From Thamnidium elegans (Eukaryota; Mucoromycota; Mucoromycetes; Mucorales; Mucoraceae), in assembly GCA_025201345.1 (NCBI GenBank), contig JAIXMG010000017.1, positions 186,001 to 250,000 on the forward strand: 64,000 bases of DNA. Reading direction: 5' to 3'. Below the pieces are notes generated by a model that saw nothing but the letters and a program-made list of their open reading frames with translations, did no database searches and was not told the origin of the DNA. Numbering within the stretch: the stretch's first letter is position 1; every line of letters starts with the position of its first letter. Of this stretch, positions 11,693-21,389 are shown piece by piece. The translations under genes and the position numbers were made by a program.

Positions 11693-13488
11693 ATGAGTGC
11701 ACCAACTACTACGACGCCAGCTGCTACGACACCACCTGCTACGACACCTCGAAAAAGAATGGTACGCCGAAAAAAGAAGCTACTGACACCTAAACAAAAG
11801 CTCATCAAGGAAAGTGCTGAACAACGATTCAAAATAGAAAAGTTAGTATTTATTTGGCAGGAAAAGCTTTTTTCACAACCAAAGATATCGCCTGTTACAC
11901 TGCAACGAGCAGCAATCTATTTACAACCTAGAACATTTGAAGAAGTCGTTGAGGAAAGAGTAGTTCAGGAATGGTGTGGCTATCCTTTATGTGACAGCCC
12001 ACCTAAAACAGACGACTTGCAAAAGTATAAGATCTCATTGTCACAACGTAAAGTATATGATCAGTCTGAATTAGCAAATTATTGTTCGGAAGCGTGTTAT
12101 CACAAGTCAAAATATTTTATTATGCAACTATCTGAGGAACCTGTTTGGTTTCGTGACTTAAACGCTGTGCCTACTGCACATATTATTTTATTAGACGAAG
12201 ATTTCAAGTAAGTATTAGTTAAAGTATGTTTATAAAAGAAAAGGGGGGGGAGGGAGGAAAAAGAACTGATAAAGCTTTTATTTATTTTGATAGAACTGCA
12301 ATTAAACACGAAAAACGCAAAACGCAGTTATTAAAATCCAATGACGATATCCGAAATGATTATGTGCAACATTTATTAGCTAATGTGCCAAAGGACACAC
12401 AAAGCAAATTTGAAATTGTCGAAAAGACTACGGTACCACCGCCATCATCTATTGTAGATCAAAGTAGTGTCTATGATTCTATCGAAGGCTATCGCATTGA
12501 AATTAAAAAAGACGGTAAATCACCTTCTACCTTCATTTTAAAAAAGAAGAAACAAGAAGAAATTAAAAAGGAACAAGATGAAAAAAGAAAGAAAGAAGAG
12601 GAGGAGCAGATGGCAAACGAATCTTTCCAAGATGATCCCGATGCTTTATTTGAAACAATGATGATGTTGAAAGAAATGAACTTGGATAAACAAGACCAAA
12701 TTGTAACTCCACCTTTACCCACAGAACCTACACAAGTAACAGAAACAACAGTAAAAGCAAAACCCGCAGCAGAGATAAAGCCCGCCGAGATAAAGCCTAT
12801 GGTAGAAGCACGAAAGAAACCTGCTGTTAAAAAAGGTAACACACCGGCGGCAGAATCATCGGCAAAAGCGGAGGACACCAACGTCATTAAGGTTACCTCT
12901 GAGAAGCCTAAGAAGCCTATTAAAAAGAAGAAGAGTACTGTACCCGAATTATCACTTTTTGGTACCATTTGGACTATCCTTGACCATCTGACTACAAAGG
13001 CTACTCGTACTTACTTAAACGAATTACAAACTAATCATCGACGTGTTGATGTTTTAGCTCTATTAGATAAAGAGTTAATGGACGATGCCAATTATTTAAG
13101 AGGACAAATCTTGAGTGAACGTATACTTGACACGTAAAGTTTCTTTTTTTTAAAAAAAAAAAAAAATGATGCAATTGATTTTTTTTTCTTACTAACCTAC
13201 TTTTGTTTTAGCTATGGGCTTATTCGTACCCAACTTAATATTAAAGAGAACATGGAAGATGATATTGTAAATGTAATTAAAACATTTAAACTTTCAGATG
13301 CTTCGATGGTTGCTCTCAATCCGGCACAGTGCTACATGATAACTTTAGTTCTAGTTAAAGCGTTAGCTGATATTTTAGTAGAAACTTCCAATTGGAAAGA
13401 CCAATTTGAAGACTGTTGTAAAACAATCGATCAATCAACTGATATGGTTGATGCTTGTGTCCGTGTATTAAAAATTGCTAGTGTATAA
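11693..13488 (+). CDS. RTR1: RNA polymerase II CTD phosphatase RTR1/RPAP2
   Basis: Three exons (11693-12208, about 12294-13130, 13212-13488) give about 540 residues. The Thr/Pro/Ala-rich start is followed by a basic stretch (RKRMVRRKKKLL). The Rtr1/RPAP2 zinc domain then spans roughly residues 45-165. Its landmarks are WCGYPLC (C-x4-C), a YKIS...KVYD segment, YCSEAC (C-x3-C) and the hallmark QLSEEPVWFRD. The family dephosphorylates Ser5 of the polymerase II CTD and helps import and assembly of the polymerase. Exon 2 adds a long Lys/Glu/Pro-rich linker. Exons 2-3 end in a conserved-looking helical C-terminal domain (from about 12950), as in longer RPAP2 proteins. Function by family is secure. 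Confidence 0.93.
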
Positions 13489-14446
13489 TTACAAAAATAA
13501 ATTATCAATTTATTTATTTATTTTTTTTGGGAGGGAAAATATATAAATTATGCCTTGCATCACAACCTAAAACACTATTCCACTTTTTACTAGCACCATT
13601 TTTAGCATAGTCTATTTCCTTTTCTTAAACCTTAATTGTAGTGTGAATTATTTTTTTTTTTTTTTTTGCATACATATTTTTTTTTTTATTATTATTATCG
13701 AACGCAGCCTGTTGTCGAATGGGAATTACCGATGTATTAGTTTCGATTCTAGTTAACTAACTATTTAGTGCTCTAAATGACGAAAACAAAAAGTAATTTT
13801 TTTTTTTTTTTTGTGCACTGTTTACTCATGACTATCTATGTGCATCGCTTTTTTTGCTCAAATTAACTTGATTTACATATAAAGATCTAAGCGCAAAAAA
13901 AAAACGAGCAGTATGCTATCGTTTTAAGATAAACTCATGTATTTCGTAGTAATAGTAACAGTACCTGTAAAAAAGTATTTGCGAAAATTTTCCGTTTTTT
14001 TTTTTTTTATTAAAATTTATAAACGGGCCGAAATCGTTTCTCTATCATTATTAATAATAAAAGGGTATATTTTACTTATATACTAGATGAAATAGATACT
14101 ACAAAGAACTTGTAACATTGTTTATTGGATAGATACTCTTTTATTTATTTTAAAAAATTGTTGTAAAACCAAATAGATTTTGTTTTAAAAACTTTTTTGA
14201 AAGTTTAGAAAAAAAAAAAAAAAAAAAAAAAAAAGGTTTCTGTTCTTTTTTAACGGGTCTACGGAAACCCCTTTTCATCCTTGGATTGAAATAATAAATG
14301 ATTCATTGGTATGTAAACCGAAAAGGTTTCATTTGTTCCTATCAAGGAGTCGAGCTGTCTATTCTGACCTCTTTAACGTAACTAGACCTTTTCTTTTTTT
14401 TTTAAAAATAAAAAAAAATAAAAAAATAAAAAACCATTTTATCCAT
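13489..14446. other. AT-rich spacer
   Basis: Noncoding-looking DNA with many T runs and a long A run at 14209-14234. Directly after the A run, GGTTTC and GAAACC words form small inverted repeats around 14235-14335. I see no gene. An in-frame extension upstream of the 14447 ATG (from 14306) is low-complexity and probably untranslated. Confidence 0.55.
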
Positions 14447-15031
14447 ATGGCGCCCATAAATAATAACAATACAATTCTAACCCACAATAAAGTGTACAGC
14501 TACTTTCCCATCTTTATAACAAGTCTAGTCTTATTCTACGTGGCTTCATACGCGATAGTCTACTCTATTCAAAAATATAAAAAAAATCGCGAGAAAAGGC
14601 AATCCCAAGAAAAGAAGCGATTAAAACAAATCTGGGAAACGAGTATAAAGAAACACCAACTTTACGATAGTCTAATGTTAACTGAGAAGGTTGACCTTCC
14701 TCAATTAACCTACAGTCGATCATCCAGTAGTACTTTTACGTCATCTTTAACAGTAGGTGATGCTACTTTACCCTATAACTCTTCTATGATAACCTTTGCT
14801 TGCAATCCGAAGACTATTTCTACTAAAGATTCTTCTATTTCTTCTTTCGAACGATACAGTAAAGTCTCCAAAAGGATGAAACAAAATTCGTTTTACAAAG
14901 GAAAAAACTATTGCAAAATGAATAATACAAAACGATTAAGATTGCTGTGGCAGTGGGGCACAGCGATGGGTTATGTTGAATACAGTCATGCAAAGGAGTT
15001 AAACGCATTGATATTTAAACTTTCTGAATGA
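14447..15031 (+). CDS. Predicted single-pass membrane protein of unknown function
   Basis: Single-exon frame of 194 residues from the ATG at 14447. A longer in-frame start at 14306 was rejected because the added residues are Phe/Lys/Asn-rich leader sequence. Residues about 18-43 form one strong hydrophobic segment (FPIFITSLVLFYVASYAIVY). It is followed at once by a basic helix rich in Lys, Arg and Gln, so by the positive-inside rule the C-terminal part is cytosolic. The rest is Ser/Thr- and Lys-rich, with a WQWGTAMGYVEY motif near the end. I recognise no family. A lineage-specific membrane protein is likely; a chance ORF is less likely because codon content looks coding. Confidence 0.55.
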   Translation: MAPINNNNTILTHNKVYSYFPIFITSLVLFYVASYAIVYSIQKYKKNREKRQSQEKKRLKQIWETSIKKHQLYDSLMLTEKVDLPQLTYSRSSSSTFTSSLTVGDATLPYNSSMITFACNPKTISTKDSSISSFERYSKVSKRMKQNSFYKGKNYCKMNNTKRLRLLWQWGTAMGYVEYSHAKELNALIFKLSE

Positions 15032-15315
15032 ACAGGGCTAGTGCAGGAAAAAAAGGGTGACAAAAGTATTTTTACAACGAAATAAAACTGTTTGTAGTAA
15101 TTCAATTTGCCTACTTTCACTTTAAAAAAAAAAGCCGAACCAAACTTTAATAGAATGATATCAAGAAACAAATAGGATAACGATACCTACTTTTTTTTTA
15201 TAGAAAAATCCTTTAACCTCTTTCAGTGCATATCATCATCATTTTCGATTTAAAAAAAAATACGCTAAATAAGTTCGTAATATAGGAAAAACCTCCTTTC
15301 ATAGACAATGACGAA

Positions 15316-15352
<37 letters not shown>

Positions 15353-16027
15353 TAGCCAAGTTAGTATATTTTTGGCTAAATAGAAAAATATATGTGCAAA
15401 TAATGTCGACAGTAAAACAACAATACGTGTAATGATGGTGAAAACAAAACAAAATCTCATCTGAAGATTCAATACGATTTGTTTCTTTTTAAAAAAAAAT
15501 AATAATAACAGTGTGATAATGACATATAAAATAAGGTTATATTTACTTTTTTTTAAAAAAAAAATAAAAATCATCTGATACATATCACAAAGTATACTTT
15601 GCACAATTATATTTATTTGAAACTTTTTAAACATGTGTTTCTCAAAGTCCCAGGGTGTTTCTACGTACAGAAAGCTACATAAAACTTGATAAAGTAACCG
15701 ATGATCAGCGATTTTTTAAAAAAAAAAATGGGGGGTGGAGTACAAAAAAAAAAAAAAAACGTCAATTTTGATCTATTAAAAAGTAAAAAATATATGACAA
15801 GCGTACATGACATCATATGCAAATGATAAGCTTTTTTTTTTTTTTTCGGGGAGTTTTTTAATATTATATAGTAATAAGTAAAAAAAGTTAGTGATACAGT
15901 ATGTATAAAGGGATATTTGCAATAATAATAATAAAAAAAAATAAGAGAGATTTTGGTGTGTGTGTGTGTGTGTGTGTTGTATGTGTAAATGTTTTTTTTT
16001 TTTTTTTTTTTTTTTTTGACGTGTGCT
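15032..16027. other. AT-rich spacer between two convergent genes
   Basis: Contains long T runs (about 15323-15351, 15990-16017), T(n)A(n) palindromes near 15488 and 15548, and a TG dinucleotide run at 15956-15977. The frame at 15299-15634 (minus) is Lys/Phe/Ile-rich and reads through homopolymers. I see no gene. Confidence 0.6.
15956..15977 (+). repeat. (TG)n microsatellite
   Basis: About ten TG units with one short interruption, followed shortly by a long T run, on the 3' side of the CK2 beta gene. Confidence 0.85.
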
Positions 16028-16226
16028 TTAAAAGAATCGTTTAAATAAGCTATTAAAACTTGAATCTCTCATTCTCCACCCTTCAACTTGGTCCGTTAAA
16101 GTTGTTTCATCTTGTCTCTTTTGATCCACCGCCTGCAATGGAACCGCTGGCTATATATAAAAAAAAGGATATAGTGTTGATAAATAAATAATTAAAAAAA
16201 AAAGATAGTAGAATACAATGCTTTGC

Positions 16227-16258
<32 letters not shown>

Positions 16259-17258
16259 GCTGGTTGCCATTGATTTACCTTACCGAAATCTTCTTCTACA
16301 TCATCCTGGTCAGTATACTCTTCTGGTCTCATTCTTAACCATTGCATTTTAGGGCCAGTACGTGAACTTTCGTTGACTCTAAATCCAAAGATACGAGGTT
16401 GATATATATGAGGTTTAGGTTTTGGGAATAATTCTGCATAAGTTTCAAACATCAAATGAGCATAAGTAGTACCAAAATGAGATCCTGTACATATATTTTT
16501 GTGAGTTAGCAAATAATGCTTTCATCTCGTGGGCATTATGATATTTACCATCAATGTTTTGCAACATGGGGTTGGGTGGACAATATAAATCCAAGCAAGA
16601 AGGACAATACAATCTTACACTTTCTTTTGCAACCTCATCATATCTACCGCAAGGAATAACAGGACACTTATAACAATAAACACGAGGGCAAACACCAAAC
16701 TGTTCATTGGAGAATCTTTCAGCCATCGCTCTTAACCCATTACGAGTCACCAAATAACGTTGGTGAATAAGACCATACAGCATGGCTGCGTAAGGTTCAA
16801 CAATGTTAGGGTCAACCCATCCTATCTGACGTGGTTGTCGTGGTGTTTCTTTCCAAAACCCATCGTCTTCCTCTTCTGCTTGATCTGTATCAAGCTTTTG
16901 TTCTTTATTATCCATTTGCTCATCTTCCGAGATTTCTTCTGGTTCAATATCTAAAATCATTTCTAGTGCCTCATTATAAAAAGGAACAAGCGCTGATAAC
17001 CCTGTTAAATTAAATTCGTCTTCAATAAACTCTTCCGGAATCTCAAGATAGAATTCATGACCGGAAAGTGAGCAGAACCAACTAATCCAGCTTTGAAGTG
17101 AACCATCTGAATTAGATTGCGAATCATCATTTTCTGTTATTTTATTATTTTAGAGTTTTTTTTTTTGTTTTTTTTTGTTTTTTTTTTTCTTTATTAGAAT
17201 TACCATCATATTCTAAATTGACATTATCTGGTCTTGTTGTATTAAATATTCTATTCAT
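16028..17258 (-). CDS. CKB1: Casein kinase 2 regulatory (beta) subunit
   Basis: Four exons on the minus strand (17258 to about 17206; about 17135 to 16550; about 16495 to 16280; about 16152 to 16028). The product has the full CK2 beta core. It starts with SWISWFCSLSGHEFYLEIPEE, then an acidic loop. The segment that leads into the zinc finger follows: YGLIHQRYLVTRNGL, then CPRVYC and YCPSC (C-x4-C and C-x2-C), then GTTYAHLMFETYAELFPKP, which forms the dimer and catalytic-subunit contact region. A charged C-terminal tail ends FNSLFKRFF. CK2 beta forms the dimeric scaffold that binds two catalytic subunits and sets substrate choice. The acidic insert EDEQMDNKEQKLDTDQAEEEDD between the helical part and the finger is longer than in animals, as is common in fungi. 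Confidence 0.95.
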
Positions 17259-17489
17259 CAAAATTCTGTATAAAATCAAGGATTTTTTTTTTTATTTAAT
17301 GATGAAGATTAACCAAAAAGAAAAAATAAGTGGGTTACGATTTATTGAATAAGGTTTCCCAGGTTACTATTGGTGGATGCAATACGCCTCCTCACTATTT
17401 TTTTTTTTTTTTTTTTGTTATTGTTATTGTCGAGCAAGAAAAAAAGCCTTTTTTTGTTTCTTAATTTCGAGTTTTTTTTTAAAAAAATT

Positions 17490-18657
17490 ATGCCAAAAGG
17501 ACGAAGAGCTATAAAAGAGGAAGAGATCGTGGATGAGAAAGAACCTCTCACTCTTGTTGAAGCAAGCTGCCAAACGGAAGAGTGGACTGACGATCGTATG
17601 ATAAAGTACAGAAAAATGAAACGTAAACTAATGGAGTTGATTGCAGTAAATAGTTTTTTTTTTTTTTTTTTTTTTTTGACAACTTTTGTAATAAAGAAAC
17701 GCGCATTCCTGTAGAAAAAGACTGAATATCAAACAACATTGGATAAAGCTAACCGTAGGATACAAACTTTAGAAAAGAAAAATCGGTAAAAAAAAAACAA
17801 CAAAATGTACGTGTTTTTTCTTACTTATACTTGTAATACATATGTAGTCAACATTTGCAACAACAAAAGCGAACCGCAGTTAAAAAATCAGATGATATGG
17901 ATATTAGTCCTACAGAAGAAGAAGTAGACGAGTTAAATGGTGCAATTGATGAAGAGGAGGAAGAAGACGAGGAAGAAGAAGAAGAAGAAGAAGATCAATT
18001 GGATGAAGATGACGAAGGTACCAAACAAAAAAAAAACAAAAAAAAATCATGCTATAGAACATTAGAGTAAATATTTAACGTGTCAAAACAGTATCAACAC
18101 CTAAAAAACAACGCCTTTCAAGAAGAAAGCGCGTAATGGTACCAAAAGACGAAAATGGTAATATAGTGTTACCATTTCAAATAGCCTCTTTAAATGTTAT
18201 AGATCTCGGAACGATCGATAGCGAAAGATCACAATTTCATAACGAAAGATATATATTTCCTATTGGATATACAGTCGAAAGAACTTATATGAGTATGGTT
18301 GATCCAAATAATCAGACAACATATACATGTAAAGTTGAAGACGGTCAAGAAGGGCCATTGGTAAAAAGAAAAAGCTGCATAAAAAAAATATTATAGTTAA
18401 ATTAACTAGTTTAAATCATTTAGTTTACGCTTAGTGCTGCAGATGCACCTGAAATTGAATTATCAGCTAGAACAGCAACAGGGGTTTGGGCGTTGGTAAT
18501 CAAGAAAGCAAATGAAGTTAGACAAAAAGAATCGTCTAATGCTATTTCAGGACCTGAATATTATGGGTTCGCTCATCCTTTAGTAATTGAAATGATTGAA
18601 GAAATGGAAGGCGTTGATGAATGTTTTCGATACAAAAGAAGACACAAGGAACTATAG
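17490..18657 (+). CDS. FYRN/FYRC domain nuclear protein, TBRG1-like
   Basis: About five exons (17490-17646, 17714-17786, about 17848-18016, about 18092-18360, about 18437-18657). The N-terminal 50 residues carry a short motif (ASCQTEEW) and lead into a coiled coil (TEYQTTLDKANRRIQTLEKKN). A strongly acidic Glu/Asp run follows, then basic RLSRRKR. The FYRN motif (FPIGYTVERTYMSM) and FYRC part (YYGFAHPLVIEMIEEM) make one FY-rich domain, as in TBRG1/NIAM and, split, in MLL/KMT2 proteins. There is no SET or JmjC domain, so this is a small reader or adaptor type rather than a methyltransferase. Nuclear chromatin-associated function is inference from the domain. The ATG chosen is the first in frame after a T/A tract. 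Confidence 0.82.
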
Positions 18658-18748
18658 CTCCCCCCAATAAAAAAATATTACACAAGCTTATTTTTTTTAT
18701 TTCTTTTTTTTATTTTTTTTTTTTGGCTTAAATAAAACAGGCAATAAA

Positions 18749-18765
18749 TGATGTCAGTGTCATCA
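18749..18765. promoter_or_regulatory. Near-palindromic CRE-like site upstream of the bZIP gene
   Basis: TGATGTCAGTGTCATCA consists of two inverted TGATGxCA half sites (7 of 8 match), similar to bZIP targets such as TGACGTCA. It lies 147 bases before the bZIP ATG and 48 bases before its TATA box. Autoregulation by the bZIP protein is a guess from position. Confidence 0.35.
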
Positions 18766-18813
18766 ATGCACCGATTTGGACTCCAGACTCATTTTTTTTT
18801 AAAAAAAAAAGGA

Positions 18814-18821
18814 TATAAAAA
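18814..18821 (+). promoter_or_regulatory. TATA box of the bZIP gene
   Basis: TATAAAAA followed by GGGAG, 91-98 bases before the ATG at 18912, directly after a T9A10 palindrome. Confidence 0.5.
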
Positions 18822-18911
18822 GGGAGACGTAAATTCTTTTCTCAATCTTTTTTTTTTTCATTACTTTTTTACAATAAAAATAATAATAATAAAAAGCTTA
18901 ATTTAAAAAAA

Positions 18912-19319
18912 ATGGATAGTTCTAGAAAGTGCATGTCAATTTACGCTATCGTCGATACAAATCAAGAAGCCCCATTATCTCCACCTGATTCTTTCAAGAG
19001 TCGATCTCCATCTTTATCTCCAAACATGGACTATATGCATTATGAAAGAAAAAATAGTTTTCAATTACCAATGTCTGTTGAAGAGCGTAGATACAGAAAC
19101 AAACTTGCTTCTGCCAAGTACCGTGCTAAAAAGGTAAATTACCATAGTAACATATATACCTGCATATATATTAATTATTATTTTTTTTTTTAGCAAGCTA
19201 GCATGAAATCTATGACTTCTAAAGTTTCTCAATTGATGAATATTAATTCTAATCTTCAAGAAGAATTATCAAAAGTAAAGCAAGAGAACGAAGTTTTACG
19301 AGCAATGCTTTCTACATAA
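18912..19319 (+). CDS. Small bZIP transcription factor
   Basis: Two exons (18912 to about 19133, 19194-19319) encode about 115 residues. After a Ser/Pro-rich N-terminal half (LSPPDSFKSRSPSLSPN) comes the bZIP basic region EERRYRNKLASAKYRAKK, with the invariant N-x3-A-S-A-x2-R core. A leucine-zipper helix follows (SKVSQLMNINSNLQEELSKVKQENEVL). The intron lies exactly at the end of the basic region. Spacing and sequence resemble the CYS3/MET4/MET28 and GCN4-like fungal groups, but I cannot assign an orthologue. The protein is almost all DNA-binding domain with a short N-terminus, so it may work as a heterodimer partner. Confidence 0.87.
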
Positions 19320-21389
19320 TCACAACAACACTATCAAACAGTATCATATTCAATTATTTTATGAAGAATACCCCGACCTCTCAATCTGTACATTTCATCC
19401 TTCGTTTTTTTTCTTTCTGTTTAATTATATATACCTTTCTTTTTTTTTCTGTTTCATAATTCGGTTCTCTTTCTTTGTAATAAAAAAAAAATAACAAGAA
19501 TACCACATTTTTTTAAAGTTAACTTCGGAATAGAATCTATCCTATCATTTTTGACAACGCTAAAAGAAAGTTTGTGATACGCAACAAAAAAAAAAGTCTA
19601 GACGCTATGATTATCCTTTTTTATTTTTAAATCCTTATAATGTGGCGAGTCCCGTTTGTATTACAACGAATAATTGGCAGGAACCAACCATATTCCTGGT
19701 TTTTTTTGTTCTACCCCGATCTAATAAATCTAATATATACAAAAGGGTGATAAAAATACGTTGCATTGGAACTAAGAGGTTGTCATTTGCATAAACTAGA
19801 CTTATTGCGAAAAAAAAAAAGCAAATAGTATAACCCTGACGCAATAATTGAATTTTTCTCGAGCTTCTTTAAAAAAAACTCTGTGCTCTCACGAATTAAC
19901 CCTTTTTTATATATATTGTAATTATGATATATTGTAATTATGATTTAAAACATACACCAATAGACTTGTGTAATTGTAAATAGTGACTAAAGATTTCGTC
20001 TTAAACTGTAATAAAGAGATCAGCAACGATTAAGGATAAAAAAAATCGGCGATAAACTAGTAGTGTCTATTTTTTTGGGAGTACATGGGAGGGAGGCTTT
20101 TTGTTATTAATAAAACTGTAGTACTTCCCTACCTATCTTGTGTAGCAAAAGCAAACAGATAGCGTTAGTTCACTAGCTAAAAAAAAAAGTGATTGAATTT
20201 CCGAATGAAGGGAGCAAATGAAACATGTCTAGATGAGCCCTTCCTTTTACTTAAAATGGTCAATGCTTCAGTTGAAACGGAACTTGAACTAAAGTCATTT
20301 ACTAAAATGAAGTACCCAATTACATAACGACTCCAAGCTTTCTTTTGGTCACTTTACAAAAGTACACTCCCAAAAGGGAACCGGGACTGTAGTCTTGTGA
20401 ATAATGGGTAAAAAAAAAAAAAAAAAGAATGCGTAAATAGTTCGGAGTGATTTTTTATTTTTACACAGTGGCGTCATATAAACTTGTTTTTTATGACGAT
20501 TTATCAACGATCATTCCCCCTCCCCCATCTTTTTTAAGTAACAGCGTACAAAAAGGGGTTTTTTAACAATAGAAAAAAACAGGTATTTGGCGTCATAATA
20601 TTAAGGTTTTAAAAAGAGCAATGAGTCCCATCTACTCGGGTGCTTTACTAAACTATAAAAGGGAGAACACATTTACTAAAAAAAAAAAAAAAAAAAAAAA
20701 AGTTTCGCAACTTGAGAACAAACGTTAAACTTTTACCTTCTTCTCAAACCTTCTGAATTCAAATTAGGGAGACTTTCCGATGCCATTTTTCTATTAATTT
20801 AATTACATTCTTTTACACAGTGTTTGATTTATCTCTGTGATAATTTTCATACTATTTATACAATTGAAGCATATAGAGACGAAATTTCCCAAAAGCTATA
20901 TATCATAGTGAAAAGAACGCGTTACCTTTTATATATATGACTCAGAAAATAATTGGTTACACTCAGTAAGAAAAAAAAAAGAGTTTCGTGAATCAAGATA
21001 AATATCATGCGCTTACCATGCTCTCTCAATTACAGAAAATTGAGATTTTCCTCTGTGTGGTGATACATAAAATAATGCATATAAAAAAATAATAAAAAAT
21101 CTCATTATGGTAATTTGCAAGTAAAGATCTCTTAAACACAAAAACACTTTTTTTTTTTATAAACAAAAAAAAAAATGAAGCGTATAAAATGAATCAGCCA
21201 TATTCATTTTATATATTAAACTATTTACTTTTAAAAAAAATATAATAACTTTAATGCGTTTCCGTACATAGGTTTTACTTTTTTTTTTTTTTTTTTTTTG
21301 TGAGCACTGTCTGGAGTTAAAAAAAAAAACCAGGTAAATCGTTTACATCATTAATTTCCCTTTTCCTTTCTCTTTTCTTTAGTTTATAA
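19320..21389. other. 2-kb gene-poor spacer with an orphan TATA-like site
   Basis: AT-rich, no convincing coding frame on either strand; the minus frame at 19635-19844 is short and low in coding character. Features seen: a tandem of two 17-base units (ATATTGTAATTATGATT type) at about 19914-19945, an A run near 20680-20701, and TATAAAAG at 20654-20661 followed by about 100 bases of normal-looking sequence without an ORF. A noncoding transcript is possible. Confidence 0.5.

Noticed and set aside
12489..12968. 159-codon minus-strand frame
   Set aside because: Antisense shadow of the Lys/Glu-rich linker of RTR1; Ser/Phe-rich composition comes from the opposite strand.
14306..14446. N-terminal extension of the 14447 membrane protein
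   Set aside because: Low-complexity leader with long Lys/Asn/Phe runs; the ATG at 14447 is in better position before the membrane helix.
15299..15634. 111-codon minus frame
   Set aside because: Reads through poly-T/A tracts; Phe/Lys/Ile-only composition.
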